Below, piece by piece: positions 43,556 to 53,196 of a DNA stretch of 64,000 bases; the stretch's first letter is position 1, and every line of letters begins with the position of its first letter. The position numbers and the translations under genes are program-made. Source of the stretch: Fodinibius sp051746985 (GTDB taxonomy: Bacteria; Bacteroidota; Rhodothermia; Balneolales; Balneolaceae); assembly GCA_051746985.1 (NCBI GenBank), contig JBNJFP010000003.1, positions 1-64,000 of the forward strand, in the 5' to 3' direction. The notes under the pieces are model-generated. The model saw only the letters and a list, made by a program, of their open reading frames with translations, was not told the DNA's origin and made no database searches.

Positions 43556-45136
43556 ATGAAGCGTTCAGAAATGGTTCAATCCCTCAGGGAAACGGATGGG
43601 GAATGGGACGTTGTAATAATTGGCGGCGGAGCAACAGGTTTGGGAATTGCAGTAGATGCGGCATCCCGGGGATATAAAACTGTACTGCTGGAAAAAGATG
43701 ATTTTGCGCACGGTACCTCAAGCAGATCAACAAAATTGGTCCACGGCGGGGTGCGCTATTTGGAGCAGGGTAATATCTCTCTTGTGTTTGAGGCACTGAG
43801 AGAGCGTGGCATACTTATGAAAAATGCCCCCCATCTTGTGCATAAGCAACCATTTATGGTGCCGCATTATAAACGCTGGAGAGGTTTTTATTACTGGGTG
43901 GGATTAAAGCTATATGATCTTTTGGCTGGCCGATTTGGGATAGGCCCCTCTAAGCATCTATCTAAAAAGGAGGCCATGGATAAGGTTCCAAAGATTGCAT
44001 CCGATAATCTGCGCGGTGGTATTCTTTATTACGACGGGCACTTCGATGATTCAAGGTTGGCCATTAATCTGGCGCAGACCAGCGCTGAGCAGGGCGGCAC
44101 GTTAATAAATTATATGAAAGTAACCGGCTTGATAAAGACCGGTAAAAAAGTGAAGGGGGTTGTCGCAAAAGATGAATTATCGGGCGAAGAGTTTTCAATT
44201 GAAGGCAAGGCCGTTATAAATGCCACTGGCGTTTTTACGGATGAAATTTTGGCTATGGATGAATCTATATCTGATTCGGTAATTGCCCCAAGTCAAGGTA
44301 TTCATATTGTAATTGACAAAGAATTTTTATCGAGTGACACCGCCGTAATGATTCCCGAAACAAAAGACGGGAGGGTGCTCTTTGCCATTCCCTGGTACGA
44401 CAAGGTAATGATCGGAACGACCGATACCCCGGTGGATGAGGTATCATCAGAACCTGAGGCCATGGAATCGGAGGTCGATTATATTTTGGAGCATATCGAT
44501 GAATACCTAACGAAAAAGCCCCAGCGGTCAGACATTAAAAGTGTGTTTGCGGGACTGCGTCCCCTTGTCAAAAATGGGGATGCCGATAGTACTGCAGACA
44601 TTTCTCGTGATCATTCGTTGTTTGTAACTCCTTCGGGACTTATTACTATAGCTGGTGGAAAGTGGACGACATATCGTAAGATGGCGGAGGATGTGGTGGA
44701 TCGGACAAGTAAAGAAGCTAACCTTGCAAAGAAAGAATGTGTAACCAAAGAGCTTAAAATCCATGGATGGAATCCCGATGTGGACAGCAATGATTCATTG
44801 GATTTATATGGCGATGACAGAAATCATATAGAAAAAATTGTTGAGATGTATCCAGAATATGGCGAACCTCTCCATGACCGGCTTCCATACATAAAAGCGG
44901 AGGTCATTTGGGCGGCGAGAAATGAAATGGCTATGACAGTCGAGGATTTTAACAGCCGTCGCACACGTGCATTGTTTTTGGATGCCAAAGCCAGTGAAGA
45001 AATGGCTCCCGAAGTTGCGCGACTTATGGCCGAGGAATATGGTCATGATGAAGATTGGATAAAAGCCCAACTTGAATCGTATTCAAAACTGGCTAAGACA
45101 TACCAGGTAAATGAAAAACAGGAATCCCTTAATTAA
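43556..45136 (+). CDS. glpD: Aerobic glycerol-3-phosphate dehydrogenase (FAD)
   Basis: A 526-residue FAD enzyme oxidising glycerol-3-phosphate to dihydroxyacetone phosphate at the inner membrane and feeding electrons to quinone. It has the FAD motif VVIIGGGATGLGIAVDAASRG, the GlpD segment GTSSRSTKLVHGGVRYLEQGN, VMIGTTDTP, the SVFAGLRPLV region and the GGKWTTYRKMAE substrate/FAD loop, plus the C-terminal helical domain. It lies between glpK and a glycerophosphodiesterase gene, within one operon (25 bp and 9 bp gaps). Together these genes route glycerol esters into glycolysis. Confidence 0.96.
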   Translation: MKRSEMVQSLRETDGEWDVVIIGGGATGLGIAVDAASRGYKTVLLEKDDFAHGTSSRSTKLVHGGVRYLEQGNISLVFEALRERGILMKNAPHLVHKQPFMVPHYKRWRGFYYWVGLKLYDLLAGRFGIGPSKHLSKKEAMDKVPKIASDNLRGGILYYDGHFDDSRLAINLAQTSAEQGGTLINYMKVTGLIKTGKKVKGVVAKDELSGEEFSIEGKAVINATGVFTDEILAMDESISDSVIAPSQGIHIVIDKEFLSSDTAVMIPETKDGRVLFAIPWYDKVMIGTTDTPVDEVSSEPEAMESEVDYILEHIDEYLTKKPQRSDIKSVFAGLRPLVKNGDADSTADISRDHSLFVTPSGLITIAGGKWTTYRKMAEDVVDRTSKEANLAKKECVTKELKIHGWNPDVDSNDSLDLYGDDRNHIEKIVEMYPEYGEPLHDRLPYIKAEVIWAARNEMAMTVEDFNSRRTRALFLDAKASEEMAPEVARLMAEEYGHDEDWIKAQLESYSKLAKTYQVNEKQESLN

Positions 45137-45145
45137 AGATTGTTT

Positions 45146-46051
45146 ATGAAATTATTAAAATACGCAGTTTTAGTTGCGCTTATTGCGATTGTCGGTTGCG
45201 GGCAATCTGGACAGGAGAAAAACCTTGAATTGATTGGTCACCGAGGTGCTACAGGCTTGGCGCCGGAAAATACCATTCCCGGATTTAAAAAAGCATTGGA
45301 ATACGATGTGGATGCTATTGAACTGGATGTAGTGTTAACAGGTGATGATCAGGTCGTTGTTTCTCACGAACCTTGGTTTCGTCATGATATTTGCCTGACT
45401 CCGGATGGAGATTCTATTTCCGTTGATACCCAGAAAGATCATTTGATTTATGAAATGGATTACGAGCAAATCGCCGAATACGATTGTGGGTCTGTCCAAA
45501 GAGATGGTTACCCGGATCAGCAAAACCAGCCACTTGGCAAACCACTATTGAGGGATGCAATCCAAGAAATAGAAAATTATATTGAGGAAAATGATCTTGC
45601 ACGAGTTGGATATAGAGTAGAAATAAAAAGTAAGGCGGCCTGGTATGAAGAGGATGGAATACAGCCAGAACCTGAAGTGGTAGCGGAGAAGGTGCACAAG
45701 GTATTAGATGAAGAGGGTATTCTTGATCGGGTTAATATTTTTGCCTTTAACCCTCGGGTGTTGGACAAGTTTGACGAAATAGATTCTTCCATTCCGAGAG
45801 TATTTTTAATTCCCAAAAGTAAAACAGATTTTGAGGAAAATTTAACAGAATTAAACAGCTTACCCGATGTATATGCCCCGAATTATAACCTCGTCGATTC
45901 GGCCCTTGTAGAGCAGGTACACGACAAGGATATGAAACTGAATGTGTGGACGGTTAATGATTATGACGATATGGTCGAGCTTGTGAATGTGGGCGTAGAT
46001 GGTATTATATCAGATTATCCAAACTATTTTGAAAAATTGCGGGCAGAATAG
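45146..46051 (+). CDS. Glycerophosphodiester phosphodiesterase lipoprotein (first copy)
   Basis: A 301-residue GDPD-family enzyme that cleaves glycerophosphodiesters to glycerol-3-phosphate and an alcohol. Signal peptide with lipobox AIVGC (C18). The catalytic region has IGHRGATGLAPENT (His32), AIELDVVLTGDDQVVVSHEPW (Glu, Asp, His) and the C-terminal WTVNDYDDMVELVNVGVDGIISDYP. The ATG at 45146 is preferred over a TTG at 45140. It lies 9 bp after glpD. A second paralog (53197-54117) is about 55 percent identical by eye and lies beyond susCD. Being a lipoprotein, it acts in the periplasm or at the surface. Confidence 0.94.
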   Translation: MKLLKYAVLVALIAIVGCGQSGQEKNLELIGHRGATGLAPENTIPGFKKALEYDVDAIELDVVLTGDDQVVVSHEPWFRHDICLTPDGDSISVDTQKDHLIYEMDYEQIAEYDCGSVQRDGYPDQQNQPLGKPLLRDAIQEIENYIEENDLARVGYRVEIKSKAAWYEEDGIQPEPEVVAEKVHKVLDEEGILDRVNIFAFNPRVLDKFDEIDSSIPRVFLIPKSKTDFEENLTELNSLPDVYAPNYNLVDSALVEQVHDKDMKLNVWTVNDYDDMVELVNVGVDGIISDYPNYFEKLRAE

Positions 46052-46094
46052 AATTAGCCGTATTGAATTAGATCTTTAATTAAATAGCAGGTTT

Positions 46095-47546
46095 ATGTCT
46101 GAATCCAAGAGCAAAAATATATCACGTCGCGACTTTTTAAAGACCGGAGCGTTGTCCAGTTTGGCGTTGGGGCCGTTAATGCTTGGGGGATGTGATACCC
46201 CAGATGAAGAGTCCTTTAAAGATCGAGGTGAGGCAAAAAATGTAATTTTTATGGTCTCTGATGGGATGAGTGCCGGTACGCTGAGTATGGCAAATCTGCT
46301 CAAAAAAAGGCAGTTTGGGAGCGAATGCCACTGGATCGATCTATACAATTCCGATCGCAAATTCCACCGTGGGCTGATGGATATGGCCTCGCTTAATTCT
46401 CCCGTTCCCGGTTCGGCCGCAGCGGCTTCTTCATGGGGATCCGGACATCGCATAAATAATATGGCAGTAAATACAGGGCCCGATGGGGAAGAATACAAAC
46501 CCATTAACCAAATTTTTAAGGATGCCGGCAAGAAAACCGGACTCGTAACAACGGCGCGCATCACGCATGCTACCCCTGCTGGATTTTCAGTTAATATTGA
46601 CTCCCGAAATAAAGAGGATCAGATCGCCCGAAAATATCTCCAGCGTGAATACGATCTTATGCTTGGCGGTGGGGCAAGGCACTTTGAGTCTGATAGTCGC
46701 AATGACGGTGAAGACCTAATTTCTAAGTTCTCGGAAAAAAACTACACTATAGCTCGTAACAAACAAGAACTTACGCAAGCATCATCTGATAATCCGTTAC
46801 TTGGCCTTTTTTACGATAGCCATCTGCCCTACAGTATCGATCATCAGACGATCGATGAACATCAGGAAAATATTCCAACCCTCGCTGAAATGACAGAAAA
46901 TGCGCTTGGGCATCTGGAAAATCAAAACGGATTTATATTACAGGTCGAAGGTGGCCGCGTTGATCACGGGGCACATAGCAACGATGCTGCGGGAATGCTT
47001 TACGATCAGATAGCTTTTGACGATGCTATTAAAGTGGCACTCGATTTTGTTGACCAGCGAGACGATACCCTGCTAATTATCACTACGGATCACGGAAATG
47101 CTAATCCCGCCCTTAACGCCGCGGGTGAAGGGTATAACGATTCCGGGCCCTTTTTTGATCGGCTGCAGGATTTCCGTCACTCCAACAACTGGATACTATC
47201 CGAGCTGGATGCAAGTAGCTCGGTTTCTGAGATTCGGGAACGGATCGAATATGCTACGGAGCAAGGTGTTGAAAAACAGCAGGCCCAAACCCTGCGTAAA
47301 GCACTAAACGGCAACCTGGACACGATTTACGAAATCAAAAATTCTCCCACCAGCGTGCTTGCTTCTATAATGGCCAATTACACGAGCATTAGCTTTACCA
47401 GCGGTGGACACACCAGCGACTATGTAGAATTGGCCGCCCTTGGTCCAGGTATAGAAAATTTGGATCACTTTACCCGTAATACCGAACTTTTTGACTTAAT
47501 GGTACAGACGGCAGGCGTAAATAAACATATGGCTTTGGCCAGATAA
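46095..47546 (+). CDS. Tat-exported alkaline phosphatase superfamily lipoprotein
   Basis: A 483-residue phosphomonoesterase of the PhoA type. The N-terminus has a twin-arginine motif (SRRDFLK) followed by a hydrophobic stretch and a lipobox (MLGGC, C33), so it should be folded before export and lipid-anchored. Active-site motifs are VIFMVSDGMS (metal Asp56), a nucleophile Ser107 in VPGSAAAASSW (the usual preceding Asp is Gly), VEGGRVDHGAHSNDA, ITTDHGN and FTSGGHTSDYV. It would release phosphate from glycerol-phosphate or other monoesters made by the neighbouring diesterases. It lies 43 bp after the first GDPD gene. Confidence 0.92.
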   Translation: MSESKSKNISRRDFLKTGALSSLALGPLMLGGCDTPDEESFKDRGEAKNVIFMVSDGMSAGTLSMANLLKKRQFGSECHWIDLYNSDRKFHRGLMDMASLNSPVPGSAAAASSWGSGHRINNMAVNTGPDGEEYKPINQIFKDAGKKTGLVTTARITHATPAGFSVNIDSRNKEDQIARKYLQREYDLMLGGGARHFESDSRNDGEDLISKFSEKNYTIARNKQELTQASSDNPLLGLFYDSHLPYSIDHQTIDEHQENIPTLAEMTENALGHLENQNGFILQVEGGRVDHGAHSNDAAGMLYDQIAFDDAIKVALDFVDQRDDTLLIITTDHGNANPALNAAGEGYNDSGPFFDRLQDFRHSNNWILSELDASSSVSEIRERIEYATEQGVEKQQAQTLRKALNGNLDTIYEIKNSPTSVLASIMANYTSISFTSGGHTSDYVELAALGPGIENLDHFTRNTELFDLMVQTAGVNKHMALAR

Positions 47547-47872
47547 AAAAGAGCTTAAGACATAGTTGGGATAATAACATATCTCCCTAATAATACTGCG
47601 CCAACTGGTTCGATAGGGTAATTTATTTTTCAAATAGACAATAAATAGATAAAAAAATGCCAAAAATGTTTGGATGTGAGAGAAAATTTTTTATTATGGC
47701 ACATATGGTTGTATAGACAACTACATGGGATTGGGATGGTAATCTTCTGATGATCTTATGTTTAAAGTTTATTTAAACCCCAAAGATATTTTGGGCACCC
47801 AAGTAAATTGGAGTTGATAGTAAGGGTAAAACAGAAAAGTTAATTTTTACTGGAACAATAAATCGGGACACA
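47547..47872. promoter_or_regulatory. Leader region of susC with candidate operator
   Basis: A 326 bp AT-rich stretch without a gene. At 47709-47722 lies the dyad GTTGT atag ACAAC. The overlapping sequence 47710-47725 (TGTATAGACAACTACA) matches the glpK-proximal dyad in 13 of its first 14 positions. It is 147 bp upstream of the susC ATG. No terminator hairpin is evident after the phosphatase gene, so read-through into susCD is possible in addition to a local promoter. Confidence 0.45.
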
Positions 47873-50800
47873 ATGAAAACAATAGGCACAACATTTCGGA
47901 AATCAGCTGTCTTACTAATTATATTTTTAACTGGATTTACCTTTCAGTTATACAGCCAGGATGTAAGTGGGGTGGTAACAGATGAAACCGGTTCCACACT
48001 ACCTGGAGTAAATGTAATAGTAAAGGGCACAGATAGTGGTACATCAACAAACCCAGAAGGGGAATATAGTTTGAATGTTCCAAGTTTGCAGGATACACTG
48101 GTATTCACTTTTGTCGGGTATCAATCGCAAGAAGTACCAATTGATGGTCGGTCGGAAATTGATGTGCAAATGCAATCTGAAGTAGTATCCGGCGATGAAG
48201 TCGTAGTTGTTGGATATGGTACCCAGGAAGAAGAAAATCTGGTTGGCTCAGTGGGTAAAGCAGATGTTGAAGGGATTACTTCTCGGCCGTCTGCAGACAT
48301 CGGAAGTTCTTTACAGGGAGCGGTACCAGGATTAAACATCAGGAATGCATCTGGTGGTGATCCATCGGATACTCCGGAGATTAATATTCGTGGATTTAAC
48401 TCGATTAACGGAGGATCACCTCTTGTTTTAGTGGATGGGATTGAGGAAGATCTTTCTAATGTTAATCCCAAAGATATTGAAAGTGTAAGCGTCTTAAAAG
48501 ATGCTCAGGCTGCTGCTATTTACGGGGCCCGAGGATCTTTTGGAGTTGTATTGGTGACGACGAAATCAGGCAGGGAAGGTGAAATTGATGTTGAATATTC
48601 CAATAATGTTGGCTTCACAACAAATACGGCTCGTACCGATTTTGTAACTAATCCCGCCACCTATGCCAAATGGGCTGATGGTGCCATTGGTAACTACCAC
48701 AGTGGTTGTTATGTGTGTTATGATGAAGAAGATTATGAGATTGCGGAAGAGGTAGGAAATGGAGAGCGGGAACCATTTTATGAGGAGCAAGATGATGGAA
48801 CTTATAAGTTCTATGAAAATAATGATTATTACGATATCCTGTTTAAAGATCGCCGGTCTCATACATCGCATAATATCGCTGTTTCCGGAGGATCAGAAAA
48901 AGTACAGGGAACTGTATCAGGGAGATTATATGAGCGTGAAAAAATTCAAAATATCCAGGACGCTGAGATGCGGCGATATAATCTTCAGGTTAAGTTGAGT
49001 GCTACGCCTTACGATTGGTTGCAACTATCAGGTACCAGCAAGTTTAGCAGTCGGTTTGATGAGCAGTATGCAGGTACTAAAAACGGTTGGGGCGGCGAAT
49101 TCGGAGTTAGTAAATGGCGTGACCTTTTTCCCAACTATCCGGCCTTTGTAGATGGTGAAGGCGTAAGTGTTGGGCGGACCAGAGATGGTTATGTAGGTCG
49201 CCTGGGAGCTCTAAAAGAAGGAGCGGCACATCGCCAATGGCAGCATGAAAAGCAGACGAATACCTTAAAAGCTGAAATAAAACCGGTTGATCAGTTGGTG
49301 CTTAACATGGATTATAGCTACAGCATTGACAGAACGGACCGTACATTTAATTACACGCCATTTTCTTATCTGGCAGGTAACGAACTTGAGTTGGTAGAAA
49401 ATGCCGGTCTGAATCGACATAATGAGTATCGCTGGAAGGATTATTATAAGGCGATGAACATTTATGGAACGTATACTGAAAACTTTGCCGACAAGCATAA
49501 TTTCAAGTTAATGCTTGGTTTTAACCAAGAAGTTTTTGATCGCGATCGAGTAGGGATGAGAATTGAAGATTTACTCACCAGAGATAAGGGCAACGTTACC
49601 TTCGGAACCGAGGTGTTAGATATGGAAGGTTCTACTTTGGAATGGGCGCTTCAAGGCTATTTTGGTCGCTTTAATTATGATTATGACGACAGGTATTTAT
49701 TGGAAATTAACACACGTTATGATGCCTCATCTCGTTTCCCCGAAGATAATAGATGGGGATTATTTCCATCGGTTGCAGTAGGCTGGCAAGTAAGCAATGA
49801 AGATTTTTGGAGCTCTTCGATAGAAGATGTCATGTCCTCGTTAAAGGTACGGGCTTCATATGGAAAGTTGGGCAATCAAAATGTATCGCCAAATACGTTT
49901 CAGCAACTTATTGGAATGGGCAAAACGTCATGGTTAGTTGATGGCTCAGAAGTTAACTATGCCCGGGCGCCCGGACCGCTTCCGGCAAATATTGCCTGGG
50001 AGCAAATCACATCCACGAATATAGGGATTAATATGGGCTTTCTTGATGATAAGTTGACGACCTCCCTTGATTTGTATGAACGTCATACTACTGATATGTA
50101 TCTGCCGGGCGAACCTCTGCCTGCTGTATTTGGGGCATCAGAACCTCAAAGAAACTATGCTGCTATGAGAAACAGAGGTTTCGAGTTAACCGTCGGTTAT
50201 AACGACCAATTTGAAGTGATGGGTGATGAGCTTTCATTTAATGTCCAGGCCAATGTATCCAATAATAAGGGAGTGATCACGAAGTTTGATAACCCAAATG
50301 GTTTACTAAGTACCTTCTTTGAAGGGCAAGAGCTTGGTGAAATTTGGGGATATCGTGTTGACGGTCAATTTCAATCAGATGAAGAAGCAGCTGCATTTCA
50401 AGATCAATTTGGCAGAGAAAATTTGGTTGAAGTATATAGAGGAATACTCCAATACGGATCAAACAGTGATTGGAACTACCTGAAGGGAGGAGATCTCAAA
50501 TACATGGATCTGGATGGAGATGGGGAGATCAACAATGGTAATAACACCCTGGAAGATCCTGGTGATTTGGAACGAATTGGAAACGCAATGCCACAGTTTC
50601 CTTTTGGATTTAATATCAGTGCTGGCTGGAAAAACATTGATCTCTCTGTTGTGGGGCAAGGTGTTGCCAAACAACATTGGTATCCATCAGGTCCACTGTA
50701 TTGGGGTACTTATCACAGACCATATGTATCATTTCTCCGAAAAGATATGATTGATAAAGCGTGGCATCCGGACCATCCGAATGATCCTGATCGAATTTAT

Positions 50801-51154
50801 CCGCAACGGCAACGAGCCTACAATGCGTTGAATGCAGGTCGGATGTCAGGTAATATTAATGACCACTATCTGACAAATATCGGCTATCTGAGAATTAAAA
50901 ATCTGACTGTTGGCTATACCCTTCCGTCAGATCTTTCAGAGAAGATGAACATAAAAGAGCTACGAGTATTTGTTAGCGGTGAAAATTTATTTACCTGGAG
51001 GTTTGGGGACTTAACCAAATATTTGGATCCTGAAGAAGTAGGATCGCATGTAAGTTTTTCGAATCCCAATGGTGTTAGTGCAAAACCACCTACCAATACC
51101 CAGCAATATCCCATGGGTAAAACGTATTCAGCCGGTGTAGAAATTAGCCTGTAA
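47873..51154 (+). CDS. susC: SusC/RagA-type TonB-linked outer-membrane transporter
   Basis: A 1093-residue TonB-dependent outer-membrane protein. It has a signal peptide (about residues 1-29), then a carboxypeptidase-like CarboxypepD_reg domain (VSGVVTDETGSTLPGVNVIVKG, to about 115). The TonB box/plug region contains DEVVVVGYGTQEEENLVGSV and INIRGFNSINGGSPLVLVDGI, ahead of a 22-strand barrel that ends in a typical final strand. It imports a ligand captured by SusD, driven by TonB. It is one of the larger family members. Here its neighbours are phosphodiesterases, not glycosidases, so the cargo is probably a glycerophosphodiester, oligomer or lipid head group (inference). Confidence 0.95.
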   Translation: MKTIGTTFRKSAVLLIIFLTGFTFQLYSQDVSGVVTDETGSTLPGVNVIVKGTDSGTSTNPEGEYSLNVPSLQDTLVFTFVGYQSQEVPIDGRSEIDVQMQSEVVSGDEVVVVGYGTQEEENLVGSVGKADVEGITSRPSADIGSSLQGAVPGLNIRNASGGDPSDTPEINIRGFNSINGGSPLVLVDGIEEDLSNVNPKDIESVSVLKDAQAAAIYGARGSFGVVLVTTKSGREGEIDVEYSNNVGFTTNTARTDFVTNPATYAKWADGAIGNYHSGCYVCYDEEDYEIAEEVGNGEREPFYEEQDDGTYKFYENNDYYDILFKDRRSHTSHNIAVSGGSEKVQGTVSGRLYEREKIQNIQDAEMRRYNLQVKLSATPYDWLQLSGTSKFSSRFDEQYAGTKNGWGGEFGVSKWRDLFPNYPAFVDGEGVSVGRTRDGYVGRLGALKEGAAHRQWQHEKQTNTLKAEIKPVDQLVLNMDYSYSIDRTDRTFNYTPFSYLAGNELELVENAGLNRHNEYRWKDYYKAMNIYGTYTENFADKHNFKLMLGFNQEVFDRDRVGMRIEDLLTRDKGNVTFGTEVLDMEGSTLEWALQGYFGRFNYDYDDRYLLEINTRYDASSRFPEDNRWGLFPSVAVGWQVSNEDFWSSSIEDVMSSLKVRASYGKLGNQNVSPNTFQQLIGMGKTSWLVDGSEVNYARAPGPLPANIAWEQITSTNIGINMGFLDDKLTTSLDLYERHTTDMYLPGEPLPAVFGASEPQRNYAAMRNRGFELTVGYNDQFEVMGDELSFNVQANVSNNKGVITKFDNPNGLLSTFFEGQELGEIWGYRVDGQFQSDEEAAAFQDQFGRENLVEVYRGILQYGSNSDWNYLKGGDLKYMDLDGDGEINNGNNTLEDPGDLERIGNAMPQFPFGFNISAGWKNIDLSVVGQGVAKQHWYPSGPLYWGTYHRPYVSFLRKDMIDKAWHPDHPNDPDRIYPQRQRAYNALNAGRMSGNINDHYLTNIGYLRIKNLTVGYTLPSDLSEKMNIKELRVFVSGENLFTWRFGDLTKYLDPEEVGSHVSFSNPNGVSAKPPTNTQQYPMGKTYSAGVEISL

Positions 51155-51207
51155 TGTTATCTGCAAAATTTTTGAGGCAAATCCACCAGCACATTATTTA
51201 ATCTACA

Positions 51208-52971
51208 ATGAAAAAAATATCTATAACAATGAATAGGCTTAAACAAATATCGACAATAGTACTGTTGTCTGTAATGGTTGTAAGTTGTCAGGATATACTG
51301 AATCAGCCCCCTGATGATGCCGTGACTTCAGAGGAGTTTTTCAACACAGCGCAAGACTTAGAAGCGTATACAAATGATTTATATTCTGTATTGCCAGGAA
51401 AATCAGTGTATATGGATGATTCCGATTCGGATAATATTTTGGGAGTTAGTGCTTCCGATCGAATAAAAGGGACTCGTACAGTACCTACCGATCGGGGTAG
51501 TGGCGGATGGTCTTGGGATGATTTGCGAAGAATAAACTATTTCCTTGAAAATTATGACCGGGTAGATGATGCAGATGCCAAGGCCAAATATTCTGGCATT
51601 GCTAAATTTTTCAGAGCTTACTTTTACTTCAATAAAGTGAAACGGTTTGGCGATGTGCCTTGGTACGGAGAAGTGATAGCCCAAGATGATGAAGAACTGT
51701 TAAATAAATCCCGGGACTCACGGGAATTAGTAATGGACTCCGTTCTTGCTGATATCGATTATGCGGTCGACAATATCCCCGACGAAAAAGAACTAAATCG
51801 GGTTACAAAATATACGGCACTCTTATTAAAAGCCCGTATTAGCTTGCACGAAGGCACCTTCAGAAAATATCATGGTATAGATGGACATGAGAGGTTCTTG
51901 GAAGAAGCGGTATCTGCTTCTGAAGAATTGATAAATTCCGGGGCTTATACCTTATATACCGATGGCGGTGAAGATGAAGCGTACTTGGATTTGTTTGCCA
52001 GAAACGATCAGGATATGACCGAAACCATTTTGGCAGTGGATTATGAATTTGGAACCAGAACCCATGATTTGGCTTATCAGATGACGGCACCCACTCAAGG
52101 TCGATGGGGACTCGCAAAAGACCTTGTCAACAGTTATTTGATGGATGATGGCACTCCTTTTACGGATCAGTCCGACTTTGATACCATGGAATTCTATGAG
52201 GAGATGCAGAATCGCGATCCACGGTTGACCCAAACCACAGCAGGACCTGATTTTTCTACCTATGGCTCTGATGAACGTGAGCCTGTAGATTTGGATATAA
52301 CCAGAACCGGATATCGAGTGATAAAAGCCTTGCCTCCAAAAGGAGAGCAATGGGGTTCAGGTGGTTCGTATAATGATGTTATTCTTTTCCGTTATGCCGA
52401 GGCGTTGCTGGTTTATGCTGAGGCAAAAGCCGAGCTGGGAACACTTACCCAGGGAGATTTGGATATGTCCATCAATGAATTGCGTGATCGGGTTGGAATG
52501 CCTGACTTAAATATGGCTGATGCGAATGCAAATCCCGATTCTTATCAGGAATCCCTGTATGATAATGTTGACCAAGGCGCAAATAAAGGAGTCATTCTGG
52601 AGATTCGCCGAGAACGAAGAATTGAGCTGGTGAACGAAGGCTTCCGATGGGATGACATCATGCGTTGGAAAGAAGGACAAATATTTGAAGACCCAATAAG
52701 AGGTTTATACTTCTCAGGTTTGGGTGCTCATGATTTTAATGACGATGGTGATGCCGATGTATATGTCCATGATGGTGATGATTCTGGAGCCCCCGACGAG
52801 GTAACTTCCACAGTAAATATTAATGAAAGGCAACTTACTGATGGCGATTCTGGAAACATGGAACTGTTCCAGGGAGGATCATTTGATGAATCCAAGGATT
52901 ACTATTATCCGATACCTCGTGAAGACTTAGAGTTAAACGATAATTTAGAGCAAAATCCGGGCTGGGATTAA
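51208..52971 (+). CDS. susD: SusD/RagB family ligand-binding lipoprotein
   Basis: A 587-residue lipoprotein with lipobox VVSC (C27) and the SusD fold. The TPR-like N-terminal helices are visible in TSEEFFNTAQDLEAYTNDLYSVL and GIAKFFRAYFYFNKVKRFGDVPW. The C-terminal RagB/SusD region includes LFRYAEALLVYAEAKAEL and IRRERRIELVNEGFRWDDIMRWKEG, ending PIPREDLELNDNLEQNPGW. It caps the SusC barrel and binds the substrate at the cell surface. It starts 53 bp after susC and is followed by a stem-loop. Confidence 0.95.
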   Translation: MKKISITMNRLKQISTIVLLSVMVVSCQDILNQPPDDAVTSEEFFNTAQDLEAYTNDLYSVLPGKSVYMDDSDSDNILGVSASDRIKGTRTVPTDRGSGGWSWDDLRRINYFLENYDRVDDADAKAKYSGIAKFFRAYFYFNKVKRFGDVPWYGEVIAQDDEELLNKSRDSRELVMDSVLADIDYAVDNIPDEKELNRVTKYTALLLKARISLHEGTFRKYHGIDGHERFLEEAVSASEELINSGAYTLYTDGGEDEAYLDLFARNDQDMTETILAVDYEFGTRTHDLAYQMTAPTQGRWGLAKDLVNSYLMDDGTPFTDQSDFDTMEFYEEMQNRDPRLTQTTAGPDFSTYGSDEREPVDLDITRTGYRVIKALPPKGEQWGSGGSYNDVILFRYAEALLVYAEAKAELGTLTQGDLDMSINELRDRVGMPDLNMADANANPDSYQESLYDNVDQGANKGVILEIRRERRIELVNEGFRWDDIMRWKEGQIFEDPIRGLYFSGLGAHDFNDDGDADVYVHDGDDSGAPDEVTSTVNINERQLTDGDSGNMELFQGGSFDESKDYYYPIPREDLELNDNLEQNPGWD

Positions 52972-53011
52972 TAGATTGTAAATGACAGGCGGCTTCAAAC
53001 TACTTCCTTAT

Positions 53012-53039
53012 AACCCTTCCTGGATTTTCAGGAAGGGTT
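53012..53039 (+). terminator. Stem-loop after susD
   Basis: Perfect 10 bp stem AACCCTTCCT..AGGAAGGGTT with an 8 nt loop, 40 bp past the susD stop codon. Only three T follow, so it may be a weak terminator or an mRNA-stabilising hairpin between susCD and the downstream hydrolase genes. Confidence 0.65.
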
Positions 53040-53196
53040 TAGGGAGTTTAAAAGCCTCTTAAAGTCAATTTTTTATCATTTGAATACGGCTTGATTTAAT
53101 CGAAAATCACTCCAACAGCTACTACTGATTACGAAATTATAATTCAAATAGTCGCAGTGGCAAGGTGACTATAGATATTGGGATACAGCCGGATTT

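Noticed and set aside
47600..47640. tRNA-like GGTTCGAT sequence
   Set aside because: There is no cloverleaf around it; no tRNA was found anywhere in the window.
47873..52971. A classical polysaccharide utilisation locus
   Set aside because: The SusCD pair is surrounded by phosphoester hydrolases and one sulfatase; no glycoside hydrolase, lyase or carbohydrate esterase is present.
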